Shown: positions 32,833 to 42,919, counted from the first letter of the stretch. The stretch is DNA of 64,000 nt from Akkermansia sp. (GCA_017415995.1 JAFQDN010000004.1:1-64000); one strand, 5' to 3'. A program made the numbers and translations. The notes: generated by a model not told the origin, from the sequence alone.

Positions 32833-35244
32833 TCAGTTATTCGTCGTCTCAAGGAAACCCTTAATACAACTGATACGCGTAGGATGACGCAGCTTACGCA
32901 GGGCTTTGGCCTCAATCTGACGAATACGCTCACGCGTTACGTTGAACTGGCGTCCCACTTCTTCCAGAGTACGGGGATTGCCATCACGCAGACCGAAGCG
33001 TTGCTCAATCACGGCGCGCTCACGCTCATTGAGCGTATTGAGCACACCGGAAAGTTTCTCACGCAAGGAGTTAAATGCGGCTCCATCCATGGGATTTTCC
33101 GCACTCTTATCTTCCAAGAAGTCACCGAAGGACGTATCATCGGAATCACCCACAGGCTGCTGCATAGAGATGGGCTGCTGCGCCATCTTGAGCACACCGC
33201 GCACACGTTCCACCTGCATACCGCTCTCGGCTGCAATCTCTTCCGGCGTAGGCTCGCGACCGAAGTCCTGCACCAACTTCTTCTGTACGCGCATGAGCTT
33301 GTTAATGGTCTCAATCATGTGCACCGGTATGCGAATTGTACGCGCTTGGTCGGCAATGGAGCGGGTGATAGCCTGACGAATCCACCATGTTGCATAAGTG
33401 GAGAACTTGTATCCGCGGCGGTACTCAAACTTCTCCACAGCCTTCATCAAGCCCATGTTACCCTCCTGAATGAGGTCCAAGAACGCAAGCCCACGGTTCG
33501 TGTACTTTTTGGCAATGGAAATCACCAAGCGCAAGTTTGCCTCAATCATTTCCTTTTTGGCATCCTTCGCCTGCTTCATAGCAGTCTTCATGGCTTGGTA
33601 GTTTTCCATGAACTCGGAGACGGGCATCCAGAGCTGCACTTCGTACTCAGCAAGAGCATCCTTATACTCCTTGCTGTCCTGAGCGCCTTCATACTGGCGG
33701 CGCAGCTTCATGATTCTCTGGCGCACCTCGCGAAGGTGAGCCACAAAGTCCTCATAGACTTTACCCTTGAACGAGAACTTGCGGTACATAACATCCAGCG
33801 TCTCCAGAACGGCATTAAACTCCTTCTGAGCAGCCTCCACCCCCTTGTTACGGCGGCGCGCACGGCGCAACTCCTTATAGGCAGCCTGCGCGGAGTCATG
33901 GAGATCATACACTTTGTTAATCAGCGGCTGAATCTCCTTAAAGTACTGCTCGCGGTGGTCGATATTTTTATCTGCCACCACGCGGTCAAAGCGCTCTTTA
34001 TTTTGCAGAATACGCTGAGCCGTCTCCAAATACAGCATGGCAACCACACCGAACTTGTGCAAGCGTTCCTGCAACTCATTTTCCGCGTGGTCGATACGAA
34101 TGGAAAGACTGACCTCCTGCTCACGCTTAAGGAGATCCTTCTGTCCCATTTGCTTGAGGTACATGCGTACGGGGTCGTCCAAGATATCCAGCTTAGCCTC
34201 CATCTTCTCCGTCTCATCCTCATCGCCGGAGTTAATGAGATTCTGGCGAGCAGCGATAATATCAACATCGGAGGCATCAATGATAGCAAAATCATAACCA
34301 CGCAGACGCTCCATAATCTCCTCGTGGTCAGCGGGGTTAATCATGGAGTTCGGCAAGGCATCATTAATGTCATCATACGTCAGATACCCCTGCTCAGTAG
34401 CCAAGCCGATAAGCTCGCGCACCTTATCCTGCACCTCTTTGCTATCCACAACGCTGCCGTTCTTCCCGGCTTTTCCTTTGAGGGAAATCGCGGAAATGGG
34501 AGAGATAGCCACGGACTCATCACGCACCTCCACGCCAATGGAGTGCAAACGCTCAAACAGACGCTCCGTATCCTGCTCCTCATATCCATCCATAGGCAGT
34601 GAGGCAAAGATATCATCATCTGTTACATAGCCGTTGTTCTTCTTGGCCAGAGCCAACAAGTTTTTGAACGCCGCTTTCAGCGTTATGTCATCCGGAAAGA
34701 AGTCCTGCAACTCCTTTGCGGTTATACGGGGCGGCGAAAACGTTTTACGACGACGAGAACGGTTCTTAGAGGACGCAGATTCCTCTTCAACGAGCTCTGC
34801 CACAGCATCAAGCTCAGGGGCTGATAATTCGGCTGCCACAATTGACTCAGAGGATTTTTTCTCAGCCGTGGGTTTCTTCTCCGTCACAGGCTTTTTGTCA
34901 GCCGTGGTCTTCTTCTCAGCCACAGGCTTTTTGTCCGAAACAGGCTTTTTGTCAGCCGGAGTCTTGACGGAAGCTTTCTCGGAAGATGGCTTCTTCGGAG
35001 CAGCTTTGGGGGAGTTTTCCTTTTTCGCGGGAGCTTTCTTAGTAGAAGCAGCTTTTGCAGCAGCAGGGGTCTTTGCTACGGTCTTTTCAGTTTTGGCAGG
35101 TGCAGTTGCCTTCTTGTCGGCAGACTTACTCACTGCGCTTTTATTGCCGGAAGTCGTTTTTCCGGACTTACCGGAAACACCCTTACCTGCGGTCTTTGCC
35201 GCCTCTTTCTTGTCGGAATCCGCTTTTTTCTTGGAAGTAGACAT
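32833..35244 (-). CDS. rpoD: Primary sigma factor RpoD/SigA with duplicated region 1.1
   Basis: This 803-residue protein starts at [14 protein letters not shown] (ATG 35244). Residues 1-150 are Lys/Ala/Pro/Ser-rich with DKKPV and EKK(P/T) repeats, like a histone-H1 tail. Two region 1.1-like modules follow: about 185-240 ([15 protein letters not shown]...DTERLFERL) and 270-323 ([15 protein letters not shown]...DHEEIMERL). Then come region 1.2 ([22 protein letters not shown], in part), a large non-conserved region, and regions 2 ([51 protein letters not shown]), 3 ([21 protein letters not shown]) and 4 ([43 protein letters not shown], in part). The -10 and -35 recognition helices are canonical, matching the promoters seen. 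Confidence 0.97.
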   Translation of the reverse strand: MSTSKKKADSDKKEAAKTAGKGVSGKSGKTTSGNKSAVSKSADKKATAPAKTEKTVAKTPAAAKAASTKKAPAKKENSPKAAPKKPSSEKASVKTPADKKPVSDKKPVAEKKTTADKKPVTEKKPTAEKKSSESIVAAELSAPELDAVAELVEEESASSKNRSRRRKTFSPPRITAKELQDFFPDDITLKAAFKNLLALAKKNNGYVTDDDIFASLPMDGYEEQDTERLFERLHSIGVEVRDESVAISPISAISLKGKAGKNGSVVDSKEVQDKVRELIGLATEQGYLTYDDINDALPNSMINPADHEEIMERLRGYDFAIIDASDVDIIAARQNLINSGDEDETEKMEAKLDILDDPVRMYLKQMGQKDLLKREQEVSLSIRIDHAENELQERLHKFGVVAMLYLETAQRILQNKERFDRVVADKNIDHREQYFKEIQPLINKVYDLHDSAQAAYKELRRARRRNKGVEAAQKEFNAVLETLDVMYRKFSFKGKVYEDFVAHLREVRQRIMKLRRQYEGAQDSKEYKDALAEYEVQLWMPVSEFMENYQAMKTAMKQAKDAKKEMIEANLRLVISIAKKYTNRGLAFLDLIQEGNMGLMKAVEKFEYRRGYKFSTYATWWIRQAITRSIADQARTIRIPVHMIETINKLMRVQKKLVQDFGREPTPEEIAAESGMQVERVRGVLKMAQQPISMQQPVGDSDDTSFGDFLEDKSAENPMDGAAFNSLREKLSGVLNTLNERERAVIEQRFGLRDGNPRTLEEVGRQFNVTRERIRQIEAKALRKLRHPTRISCIKGFLETTNN

Positions 35245-35263
35245 GTGTTGCGAAATAAATTTG

Positions 35264-35294
35264 ACTATAGTCCTAGCCTTACACATTTTGTCAA
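35264..35294 (-). promoter_or_regulatory. Second promoter candidate of rpoD (TTGACA-19-TATAGT)
   Basis: TTGACA (35289-35294) and TATAGT (35264-35269) have a 19 bp spacer. The -10 lies inside the palindrome GACTATAGTC (35263-35272). Confidence 0.4.
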
Positions 35295-35317
35295 GTGTTT
35301 GGCAAAATGCGTTGTCG

Positions 35318-35346
35318 CTTATATCATACTCACAAAACTTTGTCAA
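35318..35346 (-). promoter_or_regulatory. Promoter of rpoD (TTGACA-17-TATAAG)
   Basis: On the minus strand a perfect TTGACA (35341-35346) and TATAAG (35318-35323) have a 17 bp spacer. It is one of the strongest sigma-70-type promoters in the window. Confidence 0.65.
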
Positions 35347-35366
35347 CCCACTTAAACACATTATGA

Positions 35367-35389
35367 CACACTTTTCTCACAAAAGTGTG
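35367..35389. promoter_or_regulatory. Inverted repeat upstream of the rpoD promoters
   Basis: A perfect 9-bp inverted repeat CACACTTTT/AAAAGTGTG has a 5-nt loop. It lies 20 bp upstream of the first rpoD -35 and 28 bp past the hisD stop. No clear T tract follows on either strand. It could be an operator or a weak terminator for hisD. Confidence 0.4.
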
Positions 35390-35416
35390 ATAATAATACT
35401 ATTTTTTACGATTTTT

Positions 35417-36709
35417 TCAGAGAGTACGCAACTCCAAGGAACGGCCGTGAGCATCCAAGCCCTCCACACGAGCGAAAGTTAGCACGTGAGGCAGAGACGC
35501 CTTAGCAGCCTGTGGCGACATGCGCACAATGGAAGTGCGGCGTTGGAACTGATCCGCCCGAATACCGGAGAAAGATTTACCGGAACCACCCGTTGGCAAA
35601 GTATGGCTGGGTCCGGCAAGAAAATCGCCACAAGCAACAGTAGAATACGTACCGGCATAAATAGCACCGGCCGTACGTATACGAGCCAGAGCAGCGGACT
35701 CCACAGCATCATCCACCACCAACACAAGGTGTTCCGGCGCAAAGGCATTCACAATATCAGCGCCCTGCTCCACAGAGGAAACCAAGAAGCAATCCGTGTT
35801 TTCATCCAACACCTGTTGCAAGTACGCGGCGCGAGAAAGAGTTGCAGCCTGCTCGGCAATTTGCTGCTGCACGGCAAGCAACAAATCCTCATCAGTCGTT
35901 ACAAAAGCAATGGCACTATCGCCCCCGTGCTCGGCCTGAGCCAACAAATCAGCAGCTACAAAAGCCGGATTCGCTGTATGGTCAGCCAGCACCATCACCT
36001 CACTCGGGCCGGGCAACAAATCTATGGCAACAGCCCCTACAAGTTGGCGCTTAGCCTCTACCACAAAACGATTACCCGGACCGAATATTTTTTGCACGGG
36101 CGCAACGGATTCCGTCCCGAGAGCCAATGCCGCAATACTTTGCGCGCCACCAACACGGTAAATTTCCGTCGCGCCCACGGCCTGCAGCGCCACCAACACG
36201 GCAGGATTCACCTTTCCGTCAGGTCCGCACGGAGTCATAGCCACGATTTCAGGCACTCCGACAGCCTTGGCAAAACCGCCGGTCATCAGCGCGGTGGAAA
36301 CCAGAGGGGCCTTTCCCCCCGGCACGTAAATACCCACACGTTCATAAGGGACAAAGCGTTCCCCGACCTCGCAGCCCTGAGCATTCACCCCGGACCAATC
36401 CTGCCGCATGCTGCGGCGAGAAAAATAGGCAATATTTTCCAAAGAAGCGGCAATGGCATCTTTCACATCCTGAGGGACTGAGGCTTGAGCAGCAGCCAAC
36501 TCAGCATCCGTAACACGGAGTTGAGCCGGAGTGAGTTGCACCCTATCAAAACGAGCAGCAAAATCACACAACGCGGCATCTCCGCCACTCTGCACGGTTG
36601 CAATAATCTCTGCCACCGTCTCACGCACCTCAGCTCCGGGAATTGCCCTACGATTCATCTTGCGCACAGCTTCCGTAAAACCGGCCTCGTTCTCTCGGAA
36701 AATATTCAT
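35417..36709 (-). CDS. hisD: Histidinol dehydrogenase
   Basis: This 430-residue NAD- and zinc-dependent enzyme makes the last two oxidations to histidine. Signatures are YVPGGKAPLVSTALM, PEIVAMTPC, GAQSIAALALGTESV, VGAVAIDLLPGPSEVMVLAD, LAQAEHGGDS and GPSHTLPTGG (all in part). ATG at 36709 is supported by the family start and by a promoter 8 nt upstream. It stands alone, away from hisG-hisIE. Confidence 0.96.
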   Translation of the reverse strand: MNIFRENEAGFTEAVRKMNRRAIPGAEVRETVAEIIATVQSGGDAALCDFAARFDRVQLTPAQLRVTDAELAAAQASVPQDVKDAIAASLENIAYFSRRSMRQDWSGVNAQGCEVGERFVPYERVGIYVPGGKAPLVSTALMTGGFAKAVGVPEIVAMTPCGPDGKVNPAVLVALQAVGATEIYRVGGAQSIAALALGTESVAPVQKIFGPGNRFVVEAKRQLVGAVAIDLLPGPSEVMVLADHTANPAFVAADLLAQAEHGGDSAIAFVTTDEDLLLAVQQQIAEQAATLSRAAYLQQVLDENTDCFLVSSVEQGADIVNAFAPEHLVLVVDDAVESAALARIRTAGAIYAGTYSTVACGDFLAGPSHTLPTGGSGKSFSGIRADQFQRRTSIVRMSPQAAKASLPHVLTFARVEGLDAHGRSLELRTL

Positions 36710-36717
36710 CGCAAATG

Positions 36718-36746
36718 AGTATAGCAAAACCCTCCCGCTATGTCAA
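36718..36746 (-). promoter_or_regulatory. Leaderless promoter of hisD (TTGACA-17-TATACT)
   Basis: On the minus strand TTGACA (36741-36746) and TATACT (36718-36723) have a 17 bp spacer. The ATG at 36709 follows after 8 nt. Confidence 0.65.
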
Positions 36747-36867
36747 CGGAATGTCGGCTGTTATCACCGCCACACCGCCTGATTATGACAAAGACAGAGA
36801 ACCGACAACAAAAAAATCTCCGGATAATCAATATTATCAGAAGCCCCATAACGCAAGTGGAAATGGC

Positions 36868-36896
36868 TTGCAAAGGCACAGGAAACGTGCTAAAAT
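36868..36896 (+). promoter_or_regulatory. Leaderless promoter of aguB (TTGCAA-17-TAAAAT)
   Basis: TTGCAA (36868-36873) and TAAAAT (36891-36896) have a 17 bp spacer. The ATG at 36903 follows after 6 nt. Confidence 0.55.
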
Positions 36897-36902
36897 CGGC
36901 GC

Positions 36903-37757
36903 ATGCCTAAAATCGCACTGATTCAGCAAGAAGCCGTGGCAGACCCGGCAGAAAACAAGCGCATGCAAATGGAATCCATACGCACTGCTGCGGCAGGTGG
37001 CGCTCAAATTATTTGCACGCAGGAAATGTGCACAACACTGTATTTCTGCCGCACTCAGGATTGTGATTTATTTGACACGGCAGATTCCATACCCGGAGAG
37101 TGGACAGATGAGCTGTGCAAGCTGGCCAAAGAGCTGGGAGTAGTAATCGTTGCAGCCGGATTCGAAAAACGTGCAACCGGCATATACCACAACACGGCCT
37201 GGGTCATCGATGCGGATGGCTCATTCCTGGGCATGTACCGCAAGATGCACATTCCGCAGGATCCCGGCTTTGAGGAAAAGTTCTATTTTACCCCCGGCGA
37301 CTTGGGCTACAAATGTTTTGAGACGCGCTACGGGCGCATCGGCGTGCTGATTTGCTGGGACCAGTGGTACCCGGAAGCCGCACGCCTTACCGCCATGCAA
37401 GGAGCGGAAATCATCTTTTACCCCACGGCAATCGGTTGGCTTCCCGGGGAAGAACCACTTTACACTGCCCAACATTGTGCTTGGGAAACCGTACAGCGTG
37501 GACATGCTGTAGCCAACGGCTGCTACGTGTGTGCCGTAAACCGCTGCGGAGTTGAGGGAGAAACCACTTTCTGGGGACAAAGCTTTGTGGCAGATTACTG
37601 TGGCCAAATTGTAGCAAAAGCACCGGTGAACGAGCGCAGCATCCTGTACGCAGACTTAGACCTCGGTGCTTTGGAAGCCCACCGCCGCATATGGCCGTTT
37701 TTCCGGGACAGACGCATCGACTCATATTCCGGCATTACTCAACGTTGGAGCAAATAA
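36903..37757 (+). CDS. aguB: N-carbamoylputrescine amidase
   Basis: This 284-residue nitrilase-superfamily amidase hydrolyses N-carbamoylputrescine to putrescine, CO2 and ammonia in polyamine synthesis from agmatine. The catalytic triad is readable: Glu in CTQEMC, Lys in YRKMHIPQDPGFEEKFYF, and Cys in VLICWDQWYPEAARL. The PQDPGFEEKFYFTPGD block is typical of AguB-type enzymes. The agmatine deiminase partner (AguA) is not in the window. An oxidoreductase gene follows after 17 bp on the same strand. Confidence 0.93.
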   Translation: MPKIALIQQEAVADPAENKRMQMESIRTAAAGGAQIICTQEMCTTLYFCRTQDCDLFDTADSIPGEWTDELCKLAKELGVVIVAAGFEKRATGIYHNTAWVIDADGSFLGMYRKMHIPQDPGFEEKFYFTPGDLGYKCFETRYGRIGVLICWDQWYPEAARLTAMQGAEIIFYPTAIGWLPGEEPLYTAQHCAWETVQRGHAVANGCYVCAVNRCGVEGETTFWGQSFVADYCGQIVAKAPVNERSILYADLDLGALEAHRRIWPFFRDRRIDSYSGITQRWSK

Positions 37758-37774
37758 CACTGAACACCATCGCA

Positions 37775-39082
37775 ATGCAAGACGCTGCACAGCCCCCCCG
37801 CAAAGCACCAATACGAGTCATCGTAGTGGGCATGGGGGTTCGCTCTATGATATACAGCAGCGTAGCCCTCACCAATCCGGAGTTGCTGAAAATCGTGGGC
37901 GTGGTGGATGTAGATGCCAAGCGCCGAGAATACGCAAGGCTTACATTCGGGCTGGAAGACGAACAGTGTTTTGAAACCGTTGAGGATTTGGTTGCCGTCC
38001 CCAAATATGCGGATGCTGTGATTAACGGCACCATGGATCGGCTACACGTCAGCACCTCCATACCGTTATTACGCAACGGGTATGACATGTTGCTGGAAAA
38101 ACCCTTTGCGCAAAATGAGGAAGAAGCCGACAAACTGTTGCAGTGTGCGCGTGAAACGGGACGCACTGTGATGGTTTGCCATGTGTTGCGTTACGCCCCG
38201 TTCTACCAACGCCTCAAGCAGGTGATGGATTCCGGAGAAATCGGGCACGTCATCAATATACACATGGCGGCGCAGGTCAACTACTTCCATGAAAGCGTCT
38301 CCTTTGTCCGAGGGAAGTACGCATCATCGGAGATATGTGGCTCCGGTATGTTGCTGACAAAATGCAGCCATGATTTAGACCTCATGGCTTGGCTGATGGG
38401 CAACAACCACCCGCAGCGCATTGCCAGCGTGGGCTCCATGTACCAATTTGTGCCGGAGCATGCACCCGCCGGGGCCGGCAGCCACTGCCTGCTCAACTGC
38501 CCGGTGGAGCGCGATTGCCCCTACTCTGCCCGTCGGCTCTACATTGAAAACCCGCAACGCTGGGCAGACAATGTGTGGTATGACAGCAACTGTGCCCCCC
38601 CGGAAACCGATGAACAAAAAGAGCAACTCCTCAGCAGCATCGACAACCCTTACAGCCGCTGCGTTTACCGCTGCTCAACGGACATCGTGGACCACCAATC
38701 CGTATTACTACACTACAAAGACGGCGCCACCGGCACTTTCTCCATGACGGGCGGAGCCTCCGTCTCAGCTCGCAGCGTACACGTCATCGGCACCCGCGGT
38801 GAAATCTACGGCACCTTTGAGACCGGACGCTTTACCATATCCCACATTGCCCCCGGAGCCCCCAACGGACGCGTACAGCACATGATAGACGTAGCAGCCG
38901 AGCAAGAAGGACGCCACCACGGCGGCGGAGATAGAGAGGTAGTGCTGGACTTCATTGCCCACCTGAGAGGAGACCCGACCTCCCCCGGCAAAACACTGCT
39001 GGAAGATTCCGTTTGCGGGCATCGCATCGTTTTCTTGGCAGAAAAATCGCGACTGTCCAACGGTGCCATGCAGGAGTGGTAA
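37775..39082 (+). CDS. Gfo/Idh/MocA family oxidoreductase
   Basis: This 435-residue NAD(P)-dependent dehydrogenase has the Rossmann start IRVIVVGMGVRSMIYS, then GTMDRLHVSTSIPLLRNGYDMLLEKPFAQNEEEA (in part, with the EKP catalytic Lys), VCHVLRYAPFY, and KCSHDLDLMAWLMG with an active-site His/Asp. The C-terminal domain contains a Cys-rich insertion (HCLLNCPVERDCPYSARR ... SRCVYRCSTDIVDHQ), a feature of one sugar-oxidoreductase subgroup. The substrate is probably a sugar or sugar acid and is not determinable here. The longer upstream frame overlaps aguB, so ATG 37775 is used. Confidence 0.88.
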   Translation: MQDAAQPPRKAPIRVIVVGMGVRSMIYSSVALTNPELLKIVGVVDVDAKRREYARLTFGLEDEQCFETVEDLVAVPKYADAVINGTMDRLHVSTSIPLLRNGYDMLLEKPFAQNEEEADKLLQCARETGRTVMVCHVLRYAPFYQRLKQVMDSGEIGHVINIHMAAQVNYFHESVSFVRGKYASSEICGSGMLLTKCSHDLDLMAWLMGNNHPQRIASVGSMYQFVPEHAPAGAGSHCLLNCPVERDCPYSARRLYIENPQRWADNVWYDSNCAPPETDEQKEQLLSSIDNPYSRCVYRCSTDIVDHQSVLLHYKDGATGTFSMTGGASVSARSVHVIGTRGEIYGTFETGRFTISHIAPGAPNGRVQHMIDVAAEQEGRHHGGGDREVVLDFIAHLRGDPTSPGKTLLEDSVCGHRIVFLAEKSRLSNGAMQEW

Positions 39083-39099
39083 CAGCTCCACCATATCAC

Positions 39100-42000
39100 A
39101 TGAATACAGCCCCCACGCAACCGCACTTTTCCTACCCGGATCTTCCCATCTCGCGTCGCAGGCGCGAGATAGCGGAAGCCTTGCGCAAAAACCGGGTCAT
39201 CGTTGTCGTGGGTGAAACCGGAAGTGGCAAAACGACCCAGCTGCCGAAAATAGCATTGGAGGTAGCCGGCAATCGCCGAGGCATGTTGGGCTGTACGCAA
39301 CCGCGCAGACTGGCAGCCGTGGCCGTAGCAAGACGCATCGCGCAAGAGGTGGGGTGTGATGCGGGTGGTTACGTAGGCTACCAGGTACGCTTTGATGACA
39401 AAACCGGTAAGGACACCAAACTGAAACTGATGACAGATGGTATTCTGCTGGCAGAAACGCAAGACGACCGCGACCTTCGAAAATACCACACCATCATTTT
39501 GGATGAGGCACATGAACGCAGCCTCAACATTGATTTTTTGCTCGGGTACATGAAGCTGTTGCTGCAACGCCGCACGGATCTCAAACTCATCATATCCTCT
39601 GCCACCATGGATGCCGGAGCCTTCTCGGAGTTCTTCGATAATGCACCGATTATCAATGTAGAGGGGCGCACCTACCATGTAGACCACCACTACATGCCCC
39701 GCCGCCATGAGGAGGAAGAGCTGCCACGCCATGTGGCACGCGCCGTGCAATGGCTCTCCGAGTATGATGACAAGGGAGATGTGCTCGTTTTCCTGCCCGG
39801 AGAACGAGAAATCCGCGATTGTGCGGATGAGCTCAACGCCCTTCAGCTACCTCACACGGATATTCTGCCCCTCTTTGCACGCTTGGGGCTCGGGGAACAA
39901 CAACGCATTTTCCACCCCACTCGCGGAACGCGCCGTATTGTCTTGGCTACCAATGTTGCGGAAACATCCCTTACCATTCCCGGGATTATCTACGTGGTAG
40001 ACAGTGGCTTGGCTCGTATCTCACGCTACTTACCGGGACGCCAGATTCAGCGTTTGCAAGTAGAGCCAATCTCGCAAGCCAGTGCTCGCCAACGAGCAGG
40101 TCGCTGCGGTCGCGTTACGGAGGGTGTCTGCATACGCCTGTACTCACAGGAGGATTTTGAACAACGAGAACCCTACACGGACCCGGAAATCAAGCGCAGC
40201 GCCTTAGCAGGAGTCATCCTACGCATGGCAGACCTACATTTGCCACCTCTCGGAGAGTTTCCTCTACCGGATCCACCGGGGCCACGCCTCATCAATGAAG
40301 GGTATAAAACCCTCCGCGAAATCGGCGCAATAGACCGCCATAAAAAGCTTACCCCCACAGGGCGCAACTTGGCACGCTTACCCCTGGATCCACGCTTGGG
40401 ACGCATGCTGCTGGAGGCAGAGCAACGGCACTGCCTACCGGAGCTGCTCATCATCGTAGCAGGGCTCAGCATCATGGATCCGCGAGAGCGCCCGCAGGAA
40501 TTTGCTACACAAGCGGACCAAGCCCATGCACAATGGAAGAATGCGGACAGCGATTTTCTTTCCATGCTTTCACTCTGGCGCAGCTCACTGGAGTTCAAAA
40601 CAAAGCGCAATCTCAATCGCAATCAGTTGCGTAAGTGGTGCAGCAAGAATTACCTCAGTTACCTGCGCATGGTGGAGTGGCACAACCTGGAGCAGGACCT
40701 TGCCGCTGCCCTACAGGACACCATGAGGCTGAGCATTCCTTCCCTGCCCCCTGAGGCGGAGCAAGCTCCGCCGGACATGATTCACCGGGCTCTCTTGGCG
40801 GGGTCACCGCTTCAATTCGGTTTTTGGCGAGCAGATGACAAAATATACCGAGGCGCAGGAGGACGAGATTTCTCCATTTTTCCGGGCAGCGGGTTATTCC
40901 GGCGCAACAAGCGCGCCGAATGGATATTCGGCACGGAGCTGGTAGAGACCAGCCGCTTATTCATGCGGCGTTGCGCTCTGCTGGATCCGGCGTGGGTGGA
41001 GCAAATTGCCCCGCATCTGTGTTCTCACCACGCCTACGATGCCACTTGGGATGAAACTGCGGGTGTTGTTTTCGCAAAAGAACGCGTTACCTGCGGAGGA
41101 CTCACCATTGTAGACGGCCGCCGCATCAGCTACGCACGAGTCAACCTCCCCGCAGCACGCGAAATCATGATTCGGGATGGCATCATGGAACGCAAACTAC
41201 GCAGTAAACCGCCCTTCATCAAACATTTGGCAGAAATGAGGGAAGAGGTACGCACCGTGGAGGCAAAACTGCGTCGGCGCGACCTTATATGGTGTAGTGA
41301 GGGAGTTTTCCGATTCTTTGCGGACAAACTGCCCAAGGATTGCGCCTCCGAGAAAGCCCTGCACAACTGGCGAGAGAAAGAGGAAAGACAAAACCCGCAA
41401 CTTCTGTTCATTCCGTATGAAGATTGCGTGTACCCCGGGGAAGACGCAGCACCGGCGGATCTTTATCCGGATGAACTCTGCGTAGCGGGAGGAGAATACC
41501 CGGTGTACTATAGCCACGCACCGGGCGAAGCGGATGATGGAGTAACCCTCGGCGTACACATTGACCAATTGGCAGATTTCCCGGACTGGTTGCCCTCATG
41601 GGGGGTGCAGGCGCACTTGGCAGACCGAGCGGAAATACTCCTGAGAACACTCCCCAAGGATATTCGTAACTATCTGATGCCCATAGCGCAAACGGCGGAT
41701 GATTTTGCAGAGGATTGGTATGACCGAGAACCGGACCGACCACTCGGGCAGGCCTTGGCTGAGTTCGTCATGCGCCGCACTCAGAAATTCTGCAATGCCG
41801 GACAATTCGATTTCTCCCGACTACCCGCCGAGCTTGTCACTAAAATTTGGGTTTGTGATGATAATGGGAATGAACTCGCCCTCGGTACGGATGCAGCAGC
41901 CCTGCGCGAGCACTTAGAGCAATACCGGCAAAAACGTTTCCGCAAACAAGCATCACGCAGCTTCTCCTCCACCCCCATGACCCGCTGGGATTGCGGGAAC

Positions 42001-42813
42001 CTGCCAACCTCGGTGGATGTGGGTACGGGCAAAGGATTCCCGGGGTTGCTGGATGACGGGAACCGAGTGAGCATCAAGGTTTTCCCCTCAGAGGAAGAAG
42101 CAGAAAGAGCCCACCGCTTCGGGGTGAGACGGCTTGCTCTCATACGCCACGGGGATTTCATCAACAGCATCCGCAAACGCCTACCACTCAAATCCATGGA
42201 GGCAAAACTGGCACTCACCACCCTCGGCACTGTCCCCAAAAACAACGTGGCAGATACCATTTACGCAGCCATAGACATAGCACTTGGCACCCCCCTTCCC
42301 CGCACGGTCGAAGAGTTTGACGCAGCCTGCATGCGCATGCGAGAAAACCTCTACGATACCATTGCAGGCCCGCTTTGCAAAATTTGGGAACAACTTGCTG
42401 AGGCAGATAGCGCCCGGCGTGAGTTTTGTCTTACCGCAGCAAGGGATCGCTATGCCTCACTCATTGCAGAGGATATAGAGCGCGAGTGGCAATGGCTCAC
42501 GCGCCCCTTCTTTCTCTCCGATGCAGCCCCCGGTTCCCTGCAAGACCTCTCACGCTTTGCCCGTGGTTTCACCATGCGCCTCCAAAAAATAGCCCAACAA
42601 CCGGCCGCCCGCGAGTTGGAGCGCATTGATAGCCTCAATACTGCTATCGCGGCCGATTTTTACGAACAATACCCCCGCCATGCCAATTCCCCGGCATGGT
42701 TGGCATACGGGCTCATGATTCAGGAGTACCGATTATCCATTTTTGCCCCCACATTGGCGGTCAAGGGACGAGCATCTGCAAAAAAACTTGCACAAGCCCG
42801 GGAAAATCTATAA
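39100..42813 (+). CDS. hrpA: ATP-dependent RNA helicase HrpA (DEAH family)
   Basis: This 1237-residue helicase has motif I GETGSGKTTQLPK, motif II DEAHERSLNIDFLLGYMK, motif III SATMD, motif V NVAETSLTIPGI and motif VI QRAGRCGR. The helicase-associated and OB-fold domains follow, then the long DUF3418 region typical of HrpA (DIRNYLMPIA; VDVGTGKGFPGLLDDGN; RRLALI). HrpA rescues stalled ribosomes and processes RNAs. ATG at 39100 lies 17 bp after the oxidoreductase stop; the frame further upstream overlaps that gene. Confidence 0.94.
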   Translation: MNTAPTQPHFSYPDLPISRRRREIAEALRKNRVIVVVGETGSGKTTQLPKIALEVAGNRRGMLGCTQPRRLAAVAVARRIAQEVGCDAGGYVGYQVRFDDKTGKDTKLKLMTDGILLAETQDDRDLRKYHTIILDEAHERSLNIDFLLGYMKLLLQRRTDLKLIISSATMDAGAFSEFFDNAPIINVEGRTYHVDHHYMPRRHEEEELPRHVARAVQWLSEYDDKGDVLVFLPGEREIRDCADELNALQLPHTDILPLFARLGLGEQQRIFHPTRGTRRIVLATNVAETSLTIPGIIYVVDSGLARISRYLPGRQIQRLQVEPISQASARQRAGRCGRVTEGVCIRLYSQEDFEQREPYTDPEIKRSALAGVILRMADLHLPPLGEFPLPDPPGPRLINEGYKTLREIGAIDRHKKLTPTGRNLARLPLDPRLGRMLLEAEQRHCLPELLIIVAGLSIMDPRERPQEFATQADQAHAQWKNADSDFLSMLSLWRSSLEFKTKRNLNRNQLRKWCSKNYLSYLRMVEWHNLEQDLAAALQDTMRLSIPSLPPEAEQAPPDMIHRALLAGSPLQFGFWRADDKIYRGAGGRDFSIFPGSGLFRRNKRAEWIFGTELVETSRLFMRRCALLDPAWVEQIAPHLCSHHAYDATWDETAGVVFAKERVTCGGLTIVDGRRISYARVNLPAAREIMIRDGIMERKLRSKPPFIKHLAEMREEVRTVEAKLRRRDLIWCSEGVFRFFADKLPKDCASEKALHNWREKEERQNPQLLFIPYEDCVYPGEDAAPADLYPDELCVAGGEYPVYYSHAPGEADDGVTLGVHIDQLADFPDWLPSWGVQAHLADRAEILLRTLPKDIRNYLMPIAQTADDFAEDWYDREPDRPLGQALAEFVMRRTQKFCNAGQFDFSRLPAELVTKIWVCDDNGNELALGTDAAALREHLEQYRQKRFRKQASRSFSSTPMTRWDCGNLPTSVDVGTGKGFPGLLDDGNRVSIKVFPSEEEAERAHRFGVRRLALIRHGDFINSIRKRLPLKSMEAKLALTTLGTVPKNNVADTIYAAIDIALGTPLPRTVEEFDAACMRMRENLYDTIAGPLCKIWEQLAEADSARREFCLTAARDRYASLIAEDIEREWQWLTRPFFLSDAAPGSLQDLSRFARGFTMRLQKIAQQPAARELERIDSLNTAIAADFYEQYPRHANSPAWLAYGLMIQEYRLSIFAPTLAVKGRASAKKLAQARENL

Positions 42814-42875
42814 CCGGGAACAAGCTCAACTTATCTTCGGAGTGAACTTTTTTTGCAATTTATCGCGCTTTTATC

Positions 42876-42904
42876 TTTACGGCAACTTAACATAAGTATA
42901 GAAT
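42876..42904 (+). promoter_or_regulatory. Promoter of the lipoprotein-radical SAM cluster (TTTACG-17-TAGAAT)
   Basis: TTTACG (42876-42881) and TAGAAT (42899-42904) have a 17 bp spacer. The first ATG (42920) follows after 15 nt. Confidence 0.5.
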
Positions 42905-42919
42905 ATCAGGTAGTGTGTC

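Noticed and set aside
32884-34602. A 572-codon open frame antisense to rpoD
   Set aside because: It mirrors the rpoD codon pattern, has no family motif or promoter, and lies entirely inside a certain gene.
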